Part shown: in pieces, positions 12,001 to 23,220 of the stretch | How the letters are laid out: every line of letters begins with the position of its first letter | Numbering within the stretch: the stretch's first letter is position 1 | DNA from: Capsicum annuum | Lineage: Eukaryota; Streptophyta; Magnoliopsida; Solanales; Solanaceae | Assembly (NCBI RefSeq): GCF_002878395.1 | Contig: NC_061119.1 | Coordinates: forward strand, 44,209,722-44,273,721 | Length of the DNA: 64,000 nucleotides | Reading direction: 5' to 3' | The notes under the pieces: model-generated | The model's database searches: none | What the model saw: only the letters and a program-made list of their open reading frames with translations | What the model was told of the DNA's origin: nothing | Position numbers and translations under genes: made by a program

Positions 12001-12910
12001 AATTTTAACTTGGAAGGTCCTTCTTTCCAGTCAGTTCCAGTGGTTAATGAGTTTCCAAAGGTCTTTTAAGATGATCTTCCTAGTGTTCCTCTAAATAGAG
12101 AAATTGAGTTTGGTATTGATCTAGTTTTGGACACTTATCCAATTTAAATTCCTCTATATAGAATGGTTCCGGCTGAGTTGAGAAAACTCAAGGAGCAACT
12201 TAAGAATCTTTTGGATAAGGGGTTTATTTGTCCTAGTACATCTCCTTAGGGTGCACCAGTGTTGTTTGTGTGCAAGAAGAATGATTCCCTTTGGATGTGC
12301 AATGACTATAGGTAGTTGAATAAGGTGACGGTCAAGAACAAGTATCGTCTTTCAAGGATTGATGATCTATTCGACCAATTGCAAGGTGCCAAGTTTTTTT
12401 CTAAGATAGATCTTCAGTCTGGGTACCATCAGCTAAAGATTAGGGAGGTAGATATCCCTAAGACGGTTTTTCATACTCAGTATGGGCACTTTGAGTTTTT
12501 GGTGATGTCATTTGGGTTGACTAATGTTCTGATGGCATTTATGGATTTGGTGAATAAGTTTTTTATCAGTATTTAGATCTCTTTATTATTGTGTTTACTA
12601 ATGACATTCTGAATTATTTAAAGAGTGAGGTGGATCATGCTAATCACCTCTATATATTGTTGCAAACCTTACAGGAATAGCAGTGTATGCTAAGTTCTCT
12701 AAGTGTGAGTTTTGGTTGAACGCTGTAATTTTCTTGGGTCATGTTATTTCTAGTGAAGGGATCATGATGGATCTACAAAAGGTTGTTGTGGTGAAAAGAG
12801 GACCTAGACCCATGACTCCATCCGATATTTGGAGCTTCTTGGGTTTAGTCGGGCATAATAGGCAGTTTGTGGAAAGCTTTTCATCGATAGCTGCTCCTTT
12901 AACTTAATTA
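12001..12910 (+). pseudogene. RT-2 reverse transcriptase pseudogene
   Basis: Motif order is that of Ty3/gypsy RT. After a FPKVF-like start come a [10 protein letters not shown] region near 12150, [20 protein letters not shown], then [25 protein letters not shown] (12361-12438), [17 protein letters not shown], and the catalytic box at 12591-12605, which reads VFTND instead of VFIDD. The first catalytic Asp of the pair is therefore Asn, and the box lies in a different frame from the upstream part. After that, AKFSKCEFW and FLGHVISSEGI (thumb region, 12683-12907) are intact. The enzyme is inactive. Confidence 0.88.
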
Positions 12911-13400
12911 ACTTAGAAGAAGGTCATATTTTCTTGGTCAGATACTTATGAAGAGAGTTTTGAGAAGTTGAAGGATAAGTTAACTTCGGCTCCAATTCTA
13001 ACTTTGCTGCAAGGTAACGATGGGTTCGTGGCGTATTATGATGCATCTCAAGTGGGGATTGGTTGTGTTTTGATACAACATGGGAAGGTGATTGGCCATG
13101 CTTACAAGCATTTGAAAGTATATGAGAGGAATTATCCTACTCACAATTCAGAGCTGTTGGCGGTTGTGTTTGCTTAAAAAATATGGCAGCGTTGTTTGTA
13201 TGGTGTGCACGTGGATATCTTTTCTGATCGTAAGAGTCTTCAGTATGTGTTCACTCAGAAGGAGCTTAATCTCAGGCAGAGCTGATGACTTGAGCTTCTC
13301 AAGGACTATGATATGAGTTTTCACTACCACCCAGGTAAGGCTAATGTGGTTGCTAATGCTCTTATCAAGTTATCCATGGCGAGTTTGGCTCATGTTGATG
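12911..13400 (+). pseudogene. RT-2 RNase H segment
   Basis: After the ITxLT linker, the open part 12968-13177 shows LTSAPILTL, then [23 protein letters not shown], and [18 protein letters not shown]. This is the typical gypsy RNase H, which degrades RNA in the RNA-DNA hybrid. The Asp of YYDAS and the Glu of SELLAV are kept. A stop follows at about 13176 (FA*KIWQR), and the end (HYHPGKANVVANAL, 13313 on) is in a changed frame. Confidence 0.82.
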
Positions 13401-14560
13401 AAGGAAAGCGAGAATTGGTGAAGGGTATTCACCGCTTGGCCAATCTTAGAGTTTTTCTCTTGGACTCCAAGGATGGTGGTATGGTGGTGCAAGAAGTGGT
13501 TCGATCATCTCATAGTGCAGAAGGTAAAGAGAAGAAAGTGCTAGACCCTATCTTAATGAAAATAAAGAGTGACGTTGTTAGGAAAAATATAGTGGTGTTT
13601 GAGATCAGAGGTGATGGTACTTTATGGTACCCAGGGAGGCTGTGTGTTCCTAATGTCGACGATTTGTGAAAAATGATTTTGGTTGAGGAGCATGAGTTGT
13701 GCTAAGATGTTCATCCCGACTAAAATATGATGTATCAGGATCTCAAGGATATCTATTGATGGAATGGAATCAAGAGGGATATGGTTGATTTTATGGCCAA
13801 GTGCATGGTGTATCAATAGGTTAAGGTTGAGCATATGAGGCCAGGAGGGTTGTACCAAGAAATTAATTTGATCGAGTGGAAATAGGAAGTGATCAATATG
13901 GACTTTGTTACCGGTCTTCCTCGGTCTCGAAATCAATATGATTTGATTTGGTCATTATGGGTAGGAAGACAAAGTCTATGCACTTTTTACCATTATGGAC
14001 TACCTTCTCGATAGAGGATTATGCGAAGCTATATCTTCAGGAGATTGTGGAGTTGCATGTGGTGCCTATTTCGATTATTTCTAATCGTGGTACATATTTT
14101 ACATCTCACTTCTATCAATCTTTTCAGAAATGGTTGGGGACTAAGGTTAGTCTGAGTATTGCTTTCCACCTATAGATGGATGGACAAGCAGAAGGAACTA
14201 TTCAGCATTGGAGGATATACTTCAGGCTTGTGTGATTGATTATGGTGGCAATTGGGATGAGCATCTACCTTTGGTAGAGTTTTCTTACAACAATAGCTAT
14301 CATTCTAGTATTGGTATGACCCATTTTGACTCATTGTATGGTAAGAGGTGTAGATCTTCTATTGGTTGGTTTGATCTTGGTAAGGAAGACATGTTTGGTC
14401 CTGACTTGGTTTACCAATCTATGGAGAAAGTGAAGATGATTCAGGATACGCTTAAGGCTACCCAAAGTGGCCAAAAGTCCTATGCAGATGTTAGGCATAG
14501 AGACTTGGAGTTTGAGGTTATGGATTAGGTTTTCCTCAAGGTATCTCCTATGAAAGGAGT
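13401..14560 (+). pseudogene. RT-2 integrase pseudogene
   Basis: The N-terminal linker (RELVKGIHRLANLRVFLLDS, 13408-13480) and the GRLCVPNVDDL segment (13635-13669) lead into an HHCC zinc-binding region at 13680-13830 with stops and with the second Cys changed to Tyr. The catalytic core (13948-14175 and on) has Gly at the first acidic position (VIMGRKTKSMHF, residue 5 of that stretch) and Asn at the second (ISNRGTYFT, residue 46). The Glu is kept (DGQAEGTIQ). The DDE triad is therefore broken twice. The segment 14208-14528 (YGGNWDEHLPLVEFSYNN, YGKRCRS) is well kept. Confidence 0.86.
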
Positions 14561-14960
14561 AGTGCAGTTTGGTAAAAAGGGGAAGCTCAGTCCCTGATAT
14601 GTTGGTCCTTATGAGATTTTGCAGAGAGTTGGTAATGTTTCTTATGAGCTGGAGTTGCCATCTAGCTTAAGTTTGGTTTATCCGGTCTTTCATGTTTCCT
14701 GTTGAGAAAGTGAGTTGGTGATATTTCTTCGATTGTTCCTTTAGAAGGATTGGGTATCTCAGATTCCTTGTCTTATAAAAAAGTCCTGGTTGAGATATTA
14801 GATAGGCATGTTCATCGGTTACGGACCAAGGATGTAGCTTTGTTTAAGGTTCTTTAGAGAAACCATAAGGTGGAAGAAGATACTGGGAAGTGAAAGAGGA
14901 CATGAAGTCCAAATATACGCATTTGTTTTTTGCTCTTGGGATTCGTGCGGAAGGTATGCG
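14561..14960 (+). pseudogene. RT-2 integrase tail / chromodomain-like segment
   Basis: Continues with a KKGKLSP*YVGPYEILQRVGNVSYELELPS pattern, a frameshift around VFHVSC, then LDRHVHRLRTKDVALFKVL and RNHKVEEDTG near 14860-14885. This is homologous to RT-4 26114-26599. The typical WEAE block is degraded. In active chromoviruses this tail contacts heterochromatin. Confidence 0.75.
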
Positions 14961-15124
14961 TCTTCAACACATCTTTATTTTTAGAGATTGTTAAAGGAAA
15001 GATTAATATCTTTGCCTCTTTGTTTTCAAACTTTGTTAAAGATTGGGAATATATTTGATAATGCGAATGATTCGTGGCTGTGGTTATCCCTACATAATCC
15101 ATCATTTGGGGACGAATGTTCCTT

Positions 15125-15134
15125 GTGGGGGAGA
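15125..15134 (+). promoter_or_regulatory. Polypurine tract of RT-2
   Basis: GTGGGGGAGA directly precedes the 3' LTR (TTAAAACACC; the family consensus start would be TG). It is preceded by GGGGACGAATG, a motif also seen, in reverse, beside the polypurine tracts of RT-1 and RT-4. Confidence 0.8.
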
Positions 15135-17524
15135 TTAAAACACCTTGATTTTTGGACCTTAGAAAATTTCCTAGAATTTTTATCTATGGACCCAATACGA
15201 CTCGAGGGTACGAGCTATATGTGGGGTACGAATGGTATGGTCCAGTTGTATGATGACCAGTGTTTGTTGGTGGGATGAATATTGGTTACTGGAATGGATA
15301 CGACTTCGGGTACGAGTCATATCGGTGGTTATGGATTTTTTGATTCCTTGACTTAATCTTAGACTTAGTTACTTAGGTTGGATCTGAATACAAGTGGATC
15401 ACTATGAGCCGTAAGCTAAATTATGAGTCATACCCAGGACTCGTATGGTGGACAGTGTCTAAATCTTTCTTGTGTTTAAATTTGCCAAGGGTACGGATGA
15501 AGGGTACAGATCGTATACTAGGGCTATGAATTAGTTGGATGAGTCGTATGCTGGATAGTGTTGGATCAAAAGGTTGAGGCTGGGGTACAAGTGGAGGGTA
15601 CCACTCGTATTAGAAGTGTACAACTCGTGAGGGTCAGTTGTATCCCTGTGATGGTATTTTGTGCAACTTGAGTGGGGCTATTCTGGACATTTCCATACTT
15701 ATCCTAAAAGGTTCCCATGACTTCTAACCTACTTGAAAGGCTATTTACCCTATTATTCCATTCGTGAACACTTAGAAACTCTTCTAAACCCTCTAAAATT
15801 CTCTCAAAAGATTTTGGTTAAGGAAAGCTAGGGTTTCAACTAAAGGATTGATTTGGGGCTTGTATTAGTGATTTCTTTCCATCATAATCTTGGTTTAAGG
15901 CATGTTCTCTTCCATCATTGTTAATTCTATCTAAAGGCATGATTTTTATGATTGTTTTCATGATTTCATTGATTGTATGATTCTGGTTTTCAAATATAAT
16001 TTGGGGATTTTGGTATTAAATGGTTGGTTATGGTTTCCCATGGTTTTAATTATGCTTTTTTAAGCATTAATGGTGGTTTTGGACAATTGGATTGCATGGA
16101 AATGGTTTAATGATAATTGGAATTGGTTTTGATCATATTATGCCCCTAATGTGTTTGACAAAATGCTTATAAAGATATGTTCATTGCATTAACTACTTTT
16201 AGTGGAACTCTTGCTTGTTTTAAAACTTGATAAAGGAATTATGCAGGGTTTAAATAGTTTGGAAAGGTAAATGTCTAAATAGTTATGCTTGTGGGGTACA
16301 TGGAATCCCCCAAGTGGTTTAATATGGTAAATGGAAGGGCACTTGAAAGTCCCCTTAAACCAGGATATGGTTGGCTATGGATAATACGTGCAAGTACCTT
16401 GGTTAATAAATGGATAATGGTTTGGTTATTTGGAAATTGGTTTTAATTTGGCAATAATGGCAGGTTGTGTAGAAAAGCCGTGGAAGGTGGAGGTCCCGGG
16501 GGGACCGTAACAAGAAACTCATATTTCTGATATGAGGTTGGTCTTGGTGACCATGTGCATGATGTCACACAATATTTTGTGGGATGTACTAGTCATCCTA
16601 AGGTTTTATTTCCTTATTGTGCGGCTACACGCAGTGGGGCCCTTTCAGCAAGAGGAGTTGAACCCATAAAGCCTGTGGGTGGTTTAGTATAGCAAAGCTA
16701 CATAGCCCAAGTAAAGATTTTAAAGGCATACTAAACTCGATCCCTTTTTCTGGCATGATAATATATATATATAAAGCTAAATAGCCCAGGTTAACGTTGT
16801 GTGTGGATGGTTTTACTAGGTTTTATAAATGGCATTATTTTATCCTTATCCTGAGATAATGCTAGAGTTCACCCGCTAACTCGTCTACTGGTGGGTGTAT
16901 ACCCACGCTACGCAGGAATCGACCATTCCACTCCTCCTACATAGTGATTGACCCGGGGACATCATTTGGAATAAAGTGGTAAGCTTCCATCCCTTCGGAA
17001 GGCTCTATTTCATGTTATGGACATTTCTTGATATTTTGATTTCATTTTGGATATTGGTTTGGCTGAGGTTCGGGGCATGTCCCAACCGGATTTCATTACT
17101 CTTTGTTAGAGGCTTTGTAGTACTTCTATGGGTTGTAATGGGCGGGATTGGTATTGGTGTTAGCCTTGGCATTGGAATAAGCTAGAAGGCTGGCACCATC
17201 AGACATAATTTCTCACTGTTCCATCATATTTCATTTTGGAAAAAATTATATTATGTTTTGGAACTTATTTGGTGATGGCCTGATTTGTGGCCTTTGGTAT
17301 GGTTGGATTGTTGGTATGGGATGGTTGGACTCGGTTTGACCGATCATGGTTTTGATCTTATTCTAGAGTCTTTATATGAGCTGTTGCTCTACCTTGCTAC
17401 ATATTAAAAAATCAGCCAACTCAGAGCAGGCGACTGGAGATTGGGTTGGGTAACGGGGGTGGTCTCCGGTCCTGGTCGGACTTGGGACGCCAATTACGCC
17501 AAGGCTCCCAGTTGGTTCGTGTCA
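15135..17524 (+). repeat. 3' LTR of RT-2
   Basis: This LTR is 2.39 kb long, starts after the polypurine tract and ends ...GTTCGTGTCA at 17524, where RT-1 LTR sequence resumes at once (TTTATTCACC). It matches the 5' LTR of RT-2 over the whole shared length, with many differences. Tracts of TACGACTCGAGGGTACGAG-like motifs lie at 15190-15640. An open frame at 16976-17185 is LTR sequence only. Confidence 0.83.
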
Positions 17525-18364
17525 TTTATTCACCATGCTGAAGCACCCCACAAGTATTAAGCCATATATAAAGCATGAACAATGCATAATAAATCATGGG
17601 AAAATAATTTAAGAAACATTCATTCCAAAACCCTCAACCCATATCAAAACCCATGTTCAAATTCACATAAACAATCATATAATTCATTCTTTAAGTAAAA
17701 TGAATTTTGATGGTAGAGTCACATTCCTTAATCACCAAGAAATTTGAGGAAAGAATCACCCTTGGAAGCTCTAATTGCTAACCTTGAGAAATCCTAAGTG
17801 TGTTTGATTGAGATAATTTGAGAGAGTTTAAGAAGTTATTTCATTTTGTTTTTGAGTTATGATGATACCCTAAAGAGGTTTTAAGTCGTGGGTTATGTTT
17901 AGAGAAAGAGGGAAATGTCTAGAATGCCCTTAGTAAAATGACTGAAATTTGTCACCCAGTAGCTACTGGTGACCTTACGTCTCGTGGGGTCACCCTACGG
18001 CTCGTAACATATAGTCATAGGCCATATAGTATCCCATGGTCACCCACTCTGGTCTGGTTGCGAGTCATACCAAATGAATCATACCCAAACATTATGATTC
18101 ATTTTGTACAATCGTAAGGCAGGAACTATTATAGAATACATTGAACACCCTATGATTTCAATCTTGCGACTCGTATGGAGTCATTACGATTCATGAACTC
18201 AAGTCTTCACTAAAGCATTAACTCAGGCAAATTTTACTGGACACCTTACGAGTTGGGTCCTATGATCCGTCAAGATACCCAACGACTCGTAGGGAGAGTC
18301 TAGGTCTGGGCAGTAAGCTCATAGATCAAGAAATTTTCAAGGACCAAACATATGATGTATTTCA
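17525..18364 (-). repeat. 5' LTR of RT-1, distal piece
   Basis: Matches 3416-4257 of the RT-1 3' LTR and ends in GATGTATTTCA, followed by the CAAAG duplication. This shows that RT-2 interrupted one LTR. Confidence 0.85.
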
Positions 18365-18369
18365 CAAAG
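18365..18369. repeat. Target-site duplication of RT-1, right copy (CAAAG)
   Basis: Identical to 2065-2069 and directly outside the LTR end. About 36 bases of unassigned DNA follow before the next LTR fragment starts at 18406. Confidence 0.8.
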
Positions 18370-18405
18370 TAATATTTTATTGATAGTTCACATGACTATA
18401 TTAGG

Positions 18406-19949
18406 TGTATCATAACCCGAATCCGGGCTTAGCCGTGACAGGTATCTCAAACCTATCATAGGTCAGAGACCACCCTCTTAGGCTTACCTCAAGAGAACAA
18501 TAAAAGAATACAATAGAAGCCAACCAAAATAAAACAAAGAAAGGTAGATAAGTCAAATGAAGAGTCTAAGGATCAAAATGAACAATCAACCCAATACTTG
18601 TCCACAAAATCCTCTGAAACCATAAATACCAACTAAGGCAAGGCATTCCTCCGACTATGACAAAAAAGAATCCAAAATGAAATACTGAGATTATAATAAA
18701 ACTAATGAAATGATCAGGCCTTTCGAAAGATGGAGGCTCACTACTTCAAAGAAGATTCATAGGAATACCGAATCACCTAATGCTGCGCAGGAGCAACAAA
18801 AAAGCCCTCGGACCCTACATCATGAAATGATGCAACATCCAGGGATAGTCAATGAGGCGAGCACTGACATGTAACTAGGGGATAGGGGTAAAATAATCCA
18901 ATTACTAAAATCTAGTCAGAAACCATATACACCATATTCATATACATTGATATAGGATGTTGGTATAGGGACAAAGGTCATGAACATAAGATTTTAAAGT
19001 ATTAACCTGAACTATGTAACTCACTAGGTCCAAAAGGCGCCCATGGGCTATATGGGTCCAACTCCCCTGCTGAAAGGGCCTCAGTGTATGTTACCCGTAC
19101 AAATAGAGGAAAAACTGTGGAAAGGCTAAATACACCAAGGCTATAGCCCTCCCAAAATATAATGTGTGCACCATGCACACAGTCAAATGGACCTCCAGTG
19201 TCGGCAAACGTAGTTTTCATTGTTGATCCCCCTGGGACCTACACATTTATGGTGAGCTACACAATTCCCTTTAAGTGCAAATTAAAACAGTTGCACATAA
19301 ACCAACCACTAATCTGCCAGTCATTCATTAAGGCATTTACCTACATAGTATCATCATACCAATATGTTTGTAAGCTAATTCAATCATTCCAAACTATTTC
19401 ATATAACCATTAGACTCCCATGTTCCATTTAAATCCAAACCATTGCCACCATGGGAATTCCAAAACCATTTTTACCATCCATTTTCCTTTAATGCAATGT
19501 GATGTTCCAAAAGTAAGTTTAATCATGCAAATTCCACATTAAAAACCAAAGTCATAAAGATGGGTTGAGGTTAATGCCATTATCAAGCCAAATGGACATC
19601 AATTTGGGGAAATCCATGTTCCCCATTCCAATCCTCATAACAATGCACATTAGTTAGCCCCCAAAACAATCAATTAAAGTATAAACAACATATTTAAATC
19701 ATGAGAAATACAATTCAAGTAATAACCATCAAAATCCCTCAACCCAGTTTCAAACCCAACAATTAAAATCACATGAATAATGATTAAATATATTCCATAA
19801 TGTAAAATTCAAGTTAGGGAAACATACACATGCCTAAAATACACAAGAAGTTGAAGACAATTCGAAGTTTGGAGTCCGGAGTAGTGATTTCTTGAAAACC
19901 CCTTGAGCTTACTTAGTTGGAAAGTTAAAGATGAAAATAGTGGAGTTTG
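18406..19949 (-). repeat. LTR fragment of a related chromovirus family (minus orientation)
   Basis: Begins TGTATCATAACCCGAATCCGG and follows the same block order as the RT-1 LTR: TGACAGG...CAGAGACCACC, then GGCGCCCATGGGCTATATGGG, then TTCGAAGTTTGGAG where RT-1 has the corresponding 3640 region. It stops at about 19949, lacking the last ~500 bases expected by comparison with RT-1. No internal region is attached. It was probably cut by insertion of the next LTR. Confidence 0.7.
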
Positions 19950-20610
19950 TGTCATGGCCCGATTTGTGAGTCATGATGGCACCTACTCTATCCCGCTAGA
20001 AGGTAAGCCAAACCATAACCTAGAGTTAAACACAATGGATTAGCTTGGTGGAAATGCCCCAAAAAGGCATGATAGGCAACCCAACACAATAAATACACAT
20101 GACAACAACAATAGTTTAAAGATAGTCACTACATAAATACCATCCCACAACCTGGTAGATCCAGTATAAGAGCATCTAGAAATAGAAATACAACCCAAGT
20201 ATCTAGAATATTCGATACAACTGTCTTAAAATAAAAGAATGAACATAAAATATAGTGGGAAATGGGAAACTCGGACTCCAAGATCTCACCCTATCACCAG
20301 ATATCAACACCGCACGAACACAAATCAATGACGGCAACTAGTCCTTAGATCTGCACCAAAAAGGTACAAAGTATAGTACAAGTACCAAAACAATGGGTAC
20401 TCAATAGGTATCATCGACCGACTGAGATAAATCATGATATAAGTATGATAGAATAAAGGATATCATAACTAAGTCAAGGTACTGAAATGAGTTTGAATCA
20501 TCTCTAATACTATTGTACATAACAAATAATTTAACTGGAATAATATTGTAACACAAGGCATCAACACCTGCCAATATCGTCGGGCAATATGAGTAAATAA
20601 ATTGGAATAA
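19950..20610 (-). repeat. LTR fragment, possibly the outer part of the RT-5 LTR
   Basis: Starts TGTCATGGCCCGATTTGTG and continues with GATGGCACCTACTC, a start of a kind I associate with Solanaceae LTR elements. It runs to about 20610, where it switches abruptly to RT sequence of RT-3. It may be the missing outer part of the LTR that resumes at 33299, separated by the RT-3/RT-4 block. That link is inference. Confidence 0.55.
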
Positions 20611-21230
20611 TAACACATCACTCTTAGAATAGACCAACATTTCATCGATGAAGATAATGACAACTATACCAAAAAATAGATGGAAGACCCTATTCATCAA
20701 GTCCATGAATGTCACTGGGGCATTGGTCAATCTAAAGGACATAAGTAGAAACTCATAGTGACTGTACCAGGTTCTAAAAGCAGTCTTAGGGATATCCATA
20801 TCCCTAATCTTAAGTTGGTTATAACTCGACCTAAGATCAATCTTACAGAAACACTTCGTACCTTGAAGTTAATCAAACAAATCATCGATCCTAGGAAGAG
20901 GATACTTATTCTTTATAGTCACCTTGTTCAATTGACGATAATCAATACACTTACGAAGGGAACCATCCTTCTTACGCATAAACAACACGGGGGAACCCCA
21001 TAAAGACATATTAGGACGGTTGAAACCTTTAACTAAGAGGTCTTTCAATTGTTCTTTAAGCTCTTTTAGTCCGTTTGAGCCATTCTATAAGGAGGGAAAA
21101 AATTGGATGAGCATCCAGAACAAGATTAATCACAAAATAAATTTCCCTATTGGGAGAAATATTAGGAAGATCATTGGTAAACTCGCTAAACAATAGGAAC
21201 GAATTCTAGAGAAGGCTCTTCCGAGTTAGA
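20611..21230 (-). pseudogene. RT-3 reverse transcriptase, N-terminal half
   Basis: The minus-strand reading shows [21 protein letters not shown] near 20960-20900, then [25 protein letters not shown] with a stop, then [22 protein letters not shown] and FMDLMNRVF (20799-20680). The catalytic box reads [13 protein letters not shown], so the second Asp is Glu. It breaks off at about 20611, within a TCA shared with the adjoining LTR fragment. Confidence 0.84.
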
Positions 21231-21665
21231 ATATTTAAATCAGACCAAATGATACAAACACCCCTTTGAGATCAATCTTTGGGCTTTAAGATACAAAATG
21301 AACCTTTCCTTAGGCACTAAAGAACCACCTACCCGAACAATGACCAACTCATTAGGGAATTTAAACATGAACCTACAGGTCCGATAATGTAAGGAAGCAT
21401 AGAACGAATGGAACCAATCCATCCCTAGAATGATATCAAAATCAACTATGTCTAACTTTATCATGTCTACAAGAGTTTGTCTACCACTAACAGATACCAC
21501 ACCCCCTATAGACTCTTTTAACAACCATAGAGTCTTCTAACTAGGTAGAAACAAACAAAGGAACAGGCAAACTCTCAGGACCAAAATCAAGGTGCACAAC
21601 CACAAATAGGGTCGCATAAGAAAGTTTAGACCCTAGATCAAGAAAATAGTACATATCAAGGTCAA
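21231..21665 (-). pseudogene. RT-3 aspartic protease segment
   Basis: The active-site region reads FLDLGSKLSYAT near 21640-21605, which keeps Asp and Gly. The following part (21524-21240) contains SGRQTLVDMIKLDIVDFDIILGMDW and the linker LKAQRLISKGCLYHLV. A frameshift near 21530 separates the two parts. This is probably a dead Gag-Pol protease. Confidence 0.8.
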
Positions 21666-23013
21666 AAAGTTTCAACATACCTGTGACAATATCAGGAGAT
21701 GCCTCAAAATCCTGGCGAGTAGCAAGTGCATATAAGTGGTTTCATCCAGCATCGATGCCAGAAACAGAAATAGAAGATGACATTGCACCCTTTGGTGCAG
21801 GCGTAGATGGAGTAGCAATAGGAGCCCTGTGGGCTCAAGAAGATGCTAGAGAGGGACACTCACACTGCATGTGACTGATCTGACCACAACTAAAACACCT
21901 ATTTCTTCCCATCTCACACAGACCATGATGACTCTGACCACAGAATCTACAAAAAGGGTAAGGTGGAACCGACTGAGCACCACTAGCCTAGAATTGGGCA
22001 CTCTGTGCCCAGAACCCACCACTAAACTTAGATCAATAATCACCAGATAACTTCAAGTAAGAAGAGTGAACACTAGCCGAGGATAAAGAACCCAAACTCC
22101 CCTACTTCTTCTGTGGCCACTTACCCCCATCTCTACCACTATGCTTGGAAGGCCTAAACTTCTTCCCTTGCCTTTCACTAAACTCTACTTTCTTTTTTTC
22201 TCTTCTTCCACTTATTGCATATTCACGATAAACGTAGAGATGTCCATGTTTTCAATCAACAAAGCCACCTTGCTCTCAAGGACTAACTCACAGGACAATC
22301 CCGAGACAAACTTAGGCATCCTAGCCCTCATGGTAGAGACCATCAAGGGATCATTCCTTGACAATTGATTAAATTTCAAGGCATACTCTTGGAAGATCGT
22401 CCTTCCTTGCTTCAATTTCACAAGCTCTTCTGCCTTTGTTTCCCTAAATTCTTTAGGAAAGAAACAGTCCAAGAAAGCCTTAGACAAATCCTCCCTCACA
22501 GTGGACTAGATCCATACCCCTAGACAACTCCCACCCTTTATACCACTGGTACGCTACATCTTTCAATTGGTAGGAATAAAACTCAATGGCCTAGATCTTT
22601 AAAGCATGCATGATTCGAAAGATCTTCTTCGTTTCATCAAGGAAGTCTTGGGGATCTTCCTCAACTCTTGTACCCGTAAACATAAGAGGGCTCAACCTCA
22701 TAAATTGGCCAATTCTTTTGGCCTCAGAAGAAACAGAAGTCAGAGAATTGCGCTCTGAATGAGAAGCTATGAATTGAGTCAAGATATTGATAGAGCGATG
22801 AAACTCAACATTAGTTGTATCTCCTTGAGCTGATGGAATAGGAGGGTCACTCTCATAGTCGGGGTTGGTGGGGATAGGTGGAGCCCCATAAAGATGGTCA
22901 GATATCACAGCCTTAGCCCAGTTCTGAACTTAGGAAATTGGACAAGATTCATCCATAGGGCCCTCAGTCGAGGCCGAGGTGTTTGCTTGAACATAAGATC
23001 TACTTGGAGGCAT
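21666..23013 (-). pseudogene. RT-3 gag pseudogene, fairly well preserved
   Basis: The start is the ATG at 23013-23011 (MPPSRSY...). One stop near 22930 interrupts the N-terminus. The stretch 22908-22591 has SINILTQFIASH, FMRLSPLMFTGT and EEDPQDFLDE; 22499-22212 has LSKAFLDCFFPKEFRETKAEEL and EYALKFNQLSR, the core gag domain. The nucleocapsid zinc knuckle at about 21868-21909 reads CFSCGQISHMQCEC, with all CX2CX4HX4C ligands kept, unlike RT-1, RT-2 and RT-4. Frame changes occur near 22500-22590 and after 22212. Confidence 0.82.
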
Positions 23014-23207
23014 GATCTGAAAAATAGTAAACAGAAATTAGAGGAATCTAAGACCTTAGACTCTATAGCTTGAGATTGAAACATAAGAAAGGGAAACATT
23101 CCAAAATGTCTCATAGCCTCTCTCTTATAAGTGTGGTGCGTTTCACACTCATAAAAAAAACTATACTTGACACGGAATTATGGACATCCAACTGACAATA
23201 AACCTAG

Positions 23208-23220
23208 TCTCTGATACTAA
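23208..23220 (-). promoter_or_regulatory. Primer-binding site of RT-3
   Basis: TCTCTGATACTAA on the plus strand (reverse TTAGTATCAGAGA) is one or two changes away from the Met-tRNA primer site and directly adjoins LTR A. Confidence 0.7.

Larger units (their letters stand above)
7898..17524 (+). mobile_element. RT-2: nested Ty3/gypsy chromovirus, near full length but decayed
   Basis: The element has a left-truncated 5' LTR (7898-10082), a primer-binding site (10086-10098), gag, protease, RT, RNase H, integrase, a chromodomain-like tail, a polypurine tract (15125-15134) and a 3' LTR (15135-17524). It sits in opposite orientation inside the 5' LTR of RT-1. No target duplication is visible, because the left junction suffered a deletion. 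Numerous stops, several frameshifts and lost catalytic residues in RT and integrase show it is inactive. Its sequence is clearly related to RT-1 and RT-4, though not the same subfamily. Confidence 0.87.
2070..18364 (-). mobile_element. RT-1: Ty3/gypsy chromovirus, Tekay-like, internally deleted and carrying nested RT-2
   Basis: Reading right to left on the minus strand, the element has a 5' LTR (17525-18364 plus 6658-7894, split by RT-2), a decayed primer-binding site, gag, protease, an integrase C-terminus, a polypurine tract and a 3' LTR (2070-4257). The five bases CAAAG occur just outside both ends, at 2065-2069 and 18365-18369, as expected of a target-site duplication. RT, RNase H and the integrase catalytic core are missing: protease sequence is joined to the integrase tail near 4800. 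It is therefore a non-autonomous relic. The protein segments and order (gag, PR, then the integrase C-terminal chromodomain region) are those of plant chromoviruses; the Tekay/Del assignment rests on remembered family sequences and was not computed. Confidence 0.85.
20611..23220 (-). mobile_element. RT-3: truncated chromovirus internal region (gag-PR-partial RT)
   Basis: On the minus strand this runs from a primer-binding site (23208-23220) through gag, protease and the first half of RT, and stops just after the catalytic box. The second half of RT, RNase H, integrase and the 3' LTR are absent. Its 5' LTR is LTR A (23221-25587), which is also the 3' LTR of RT-4. It is of the same subfamily as RT-4. 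Confidence 0.8.
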
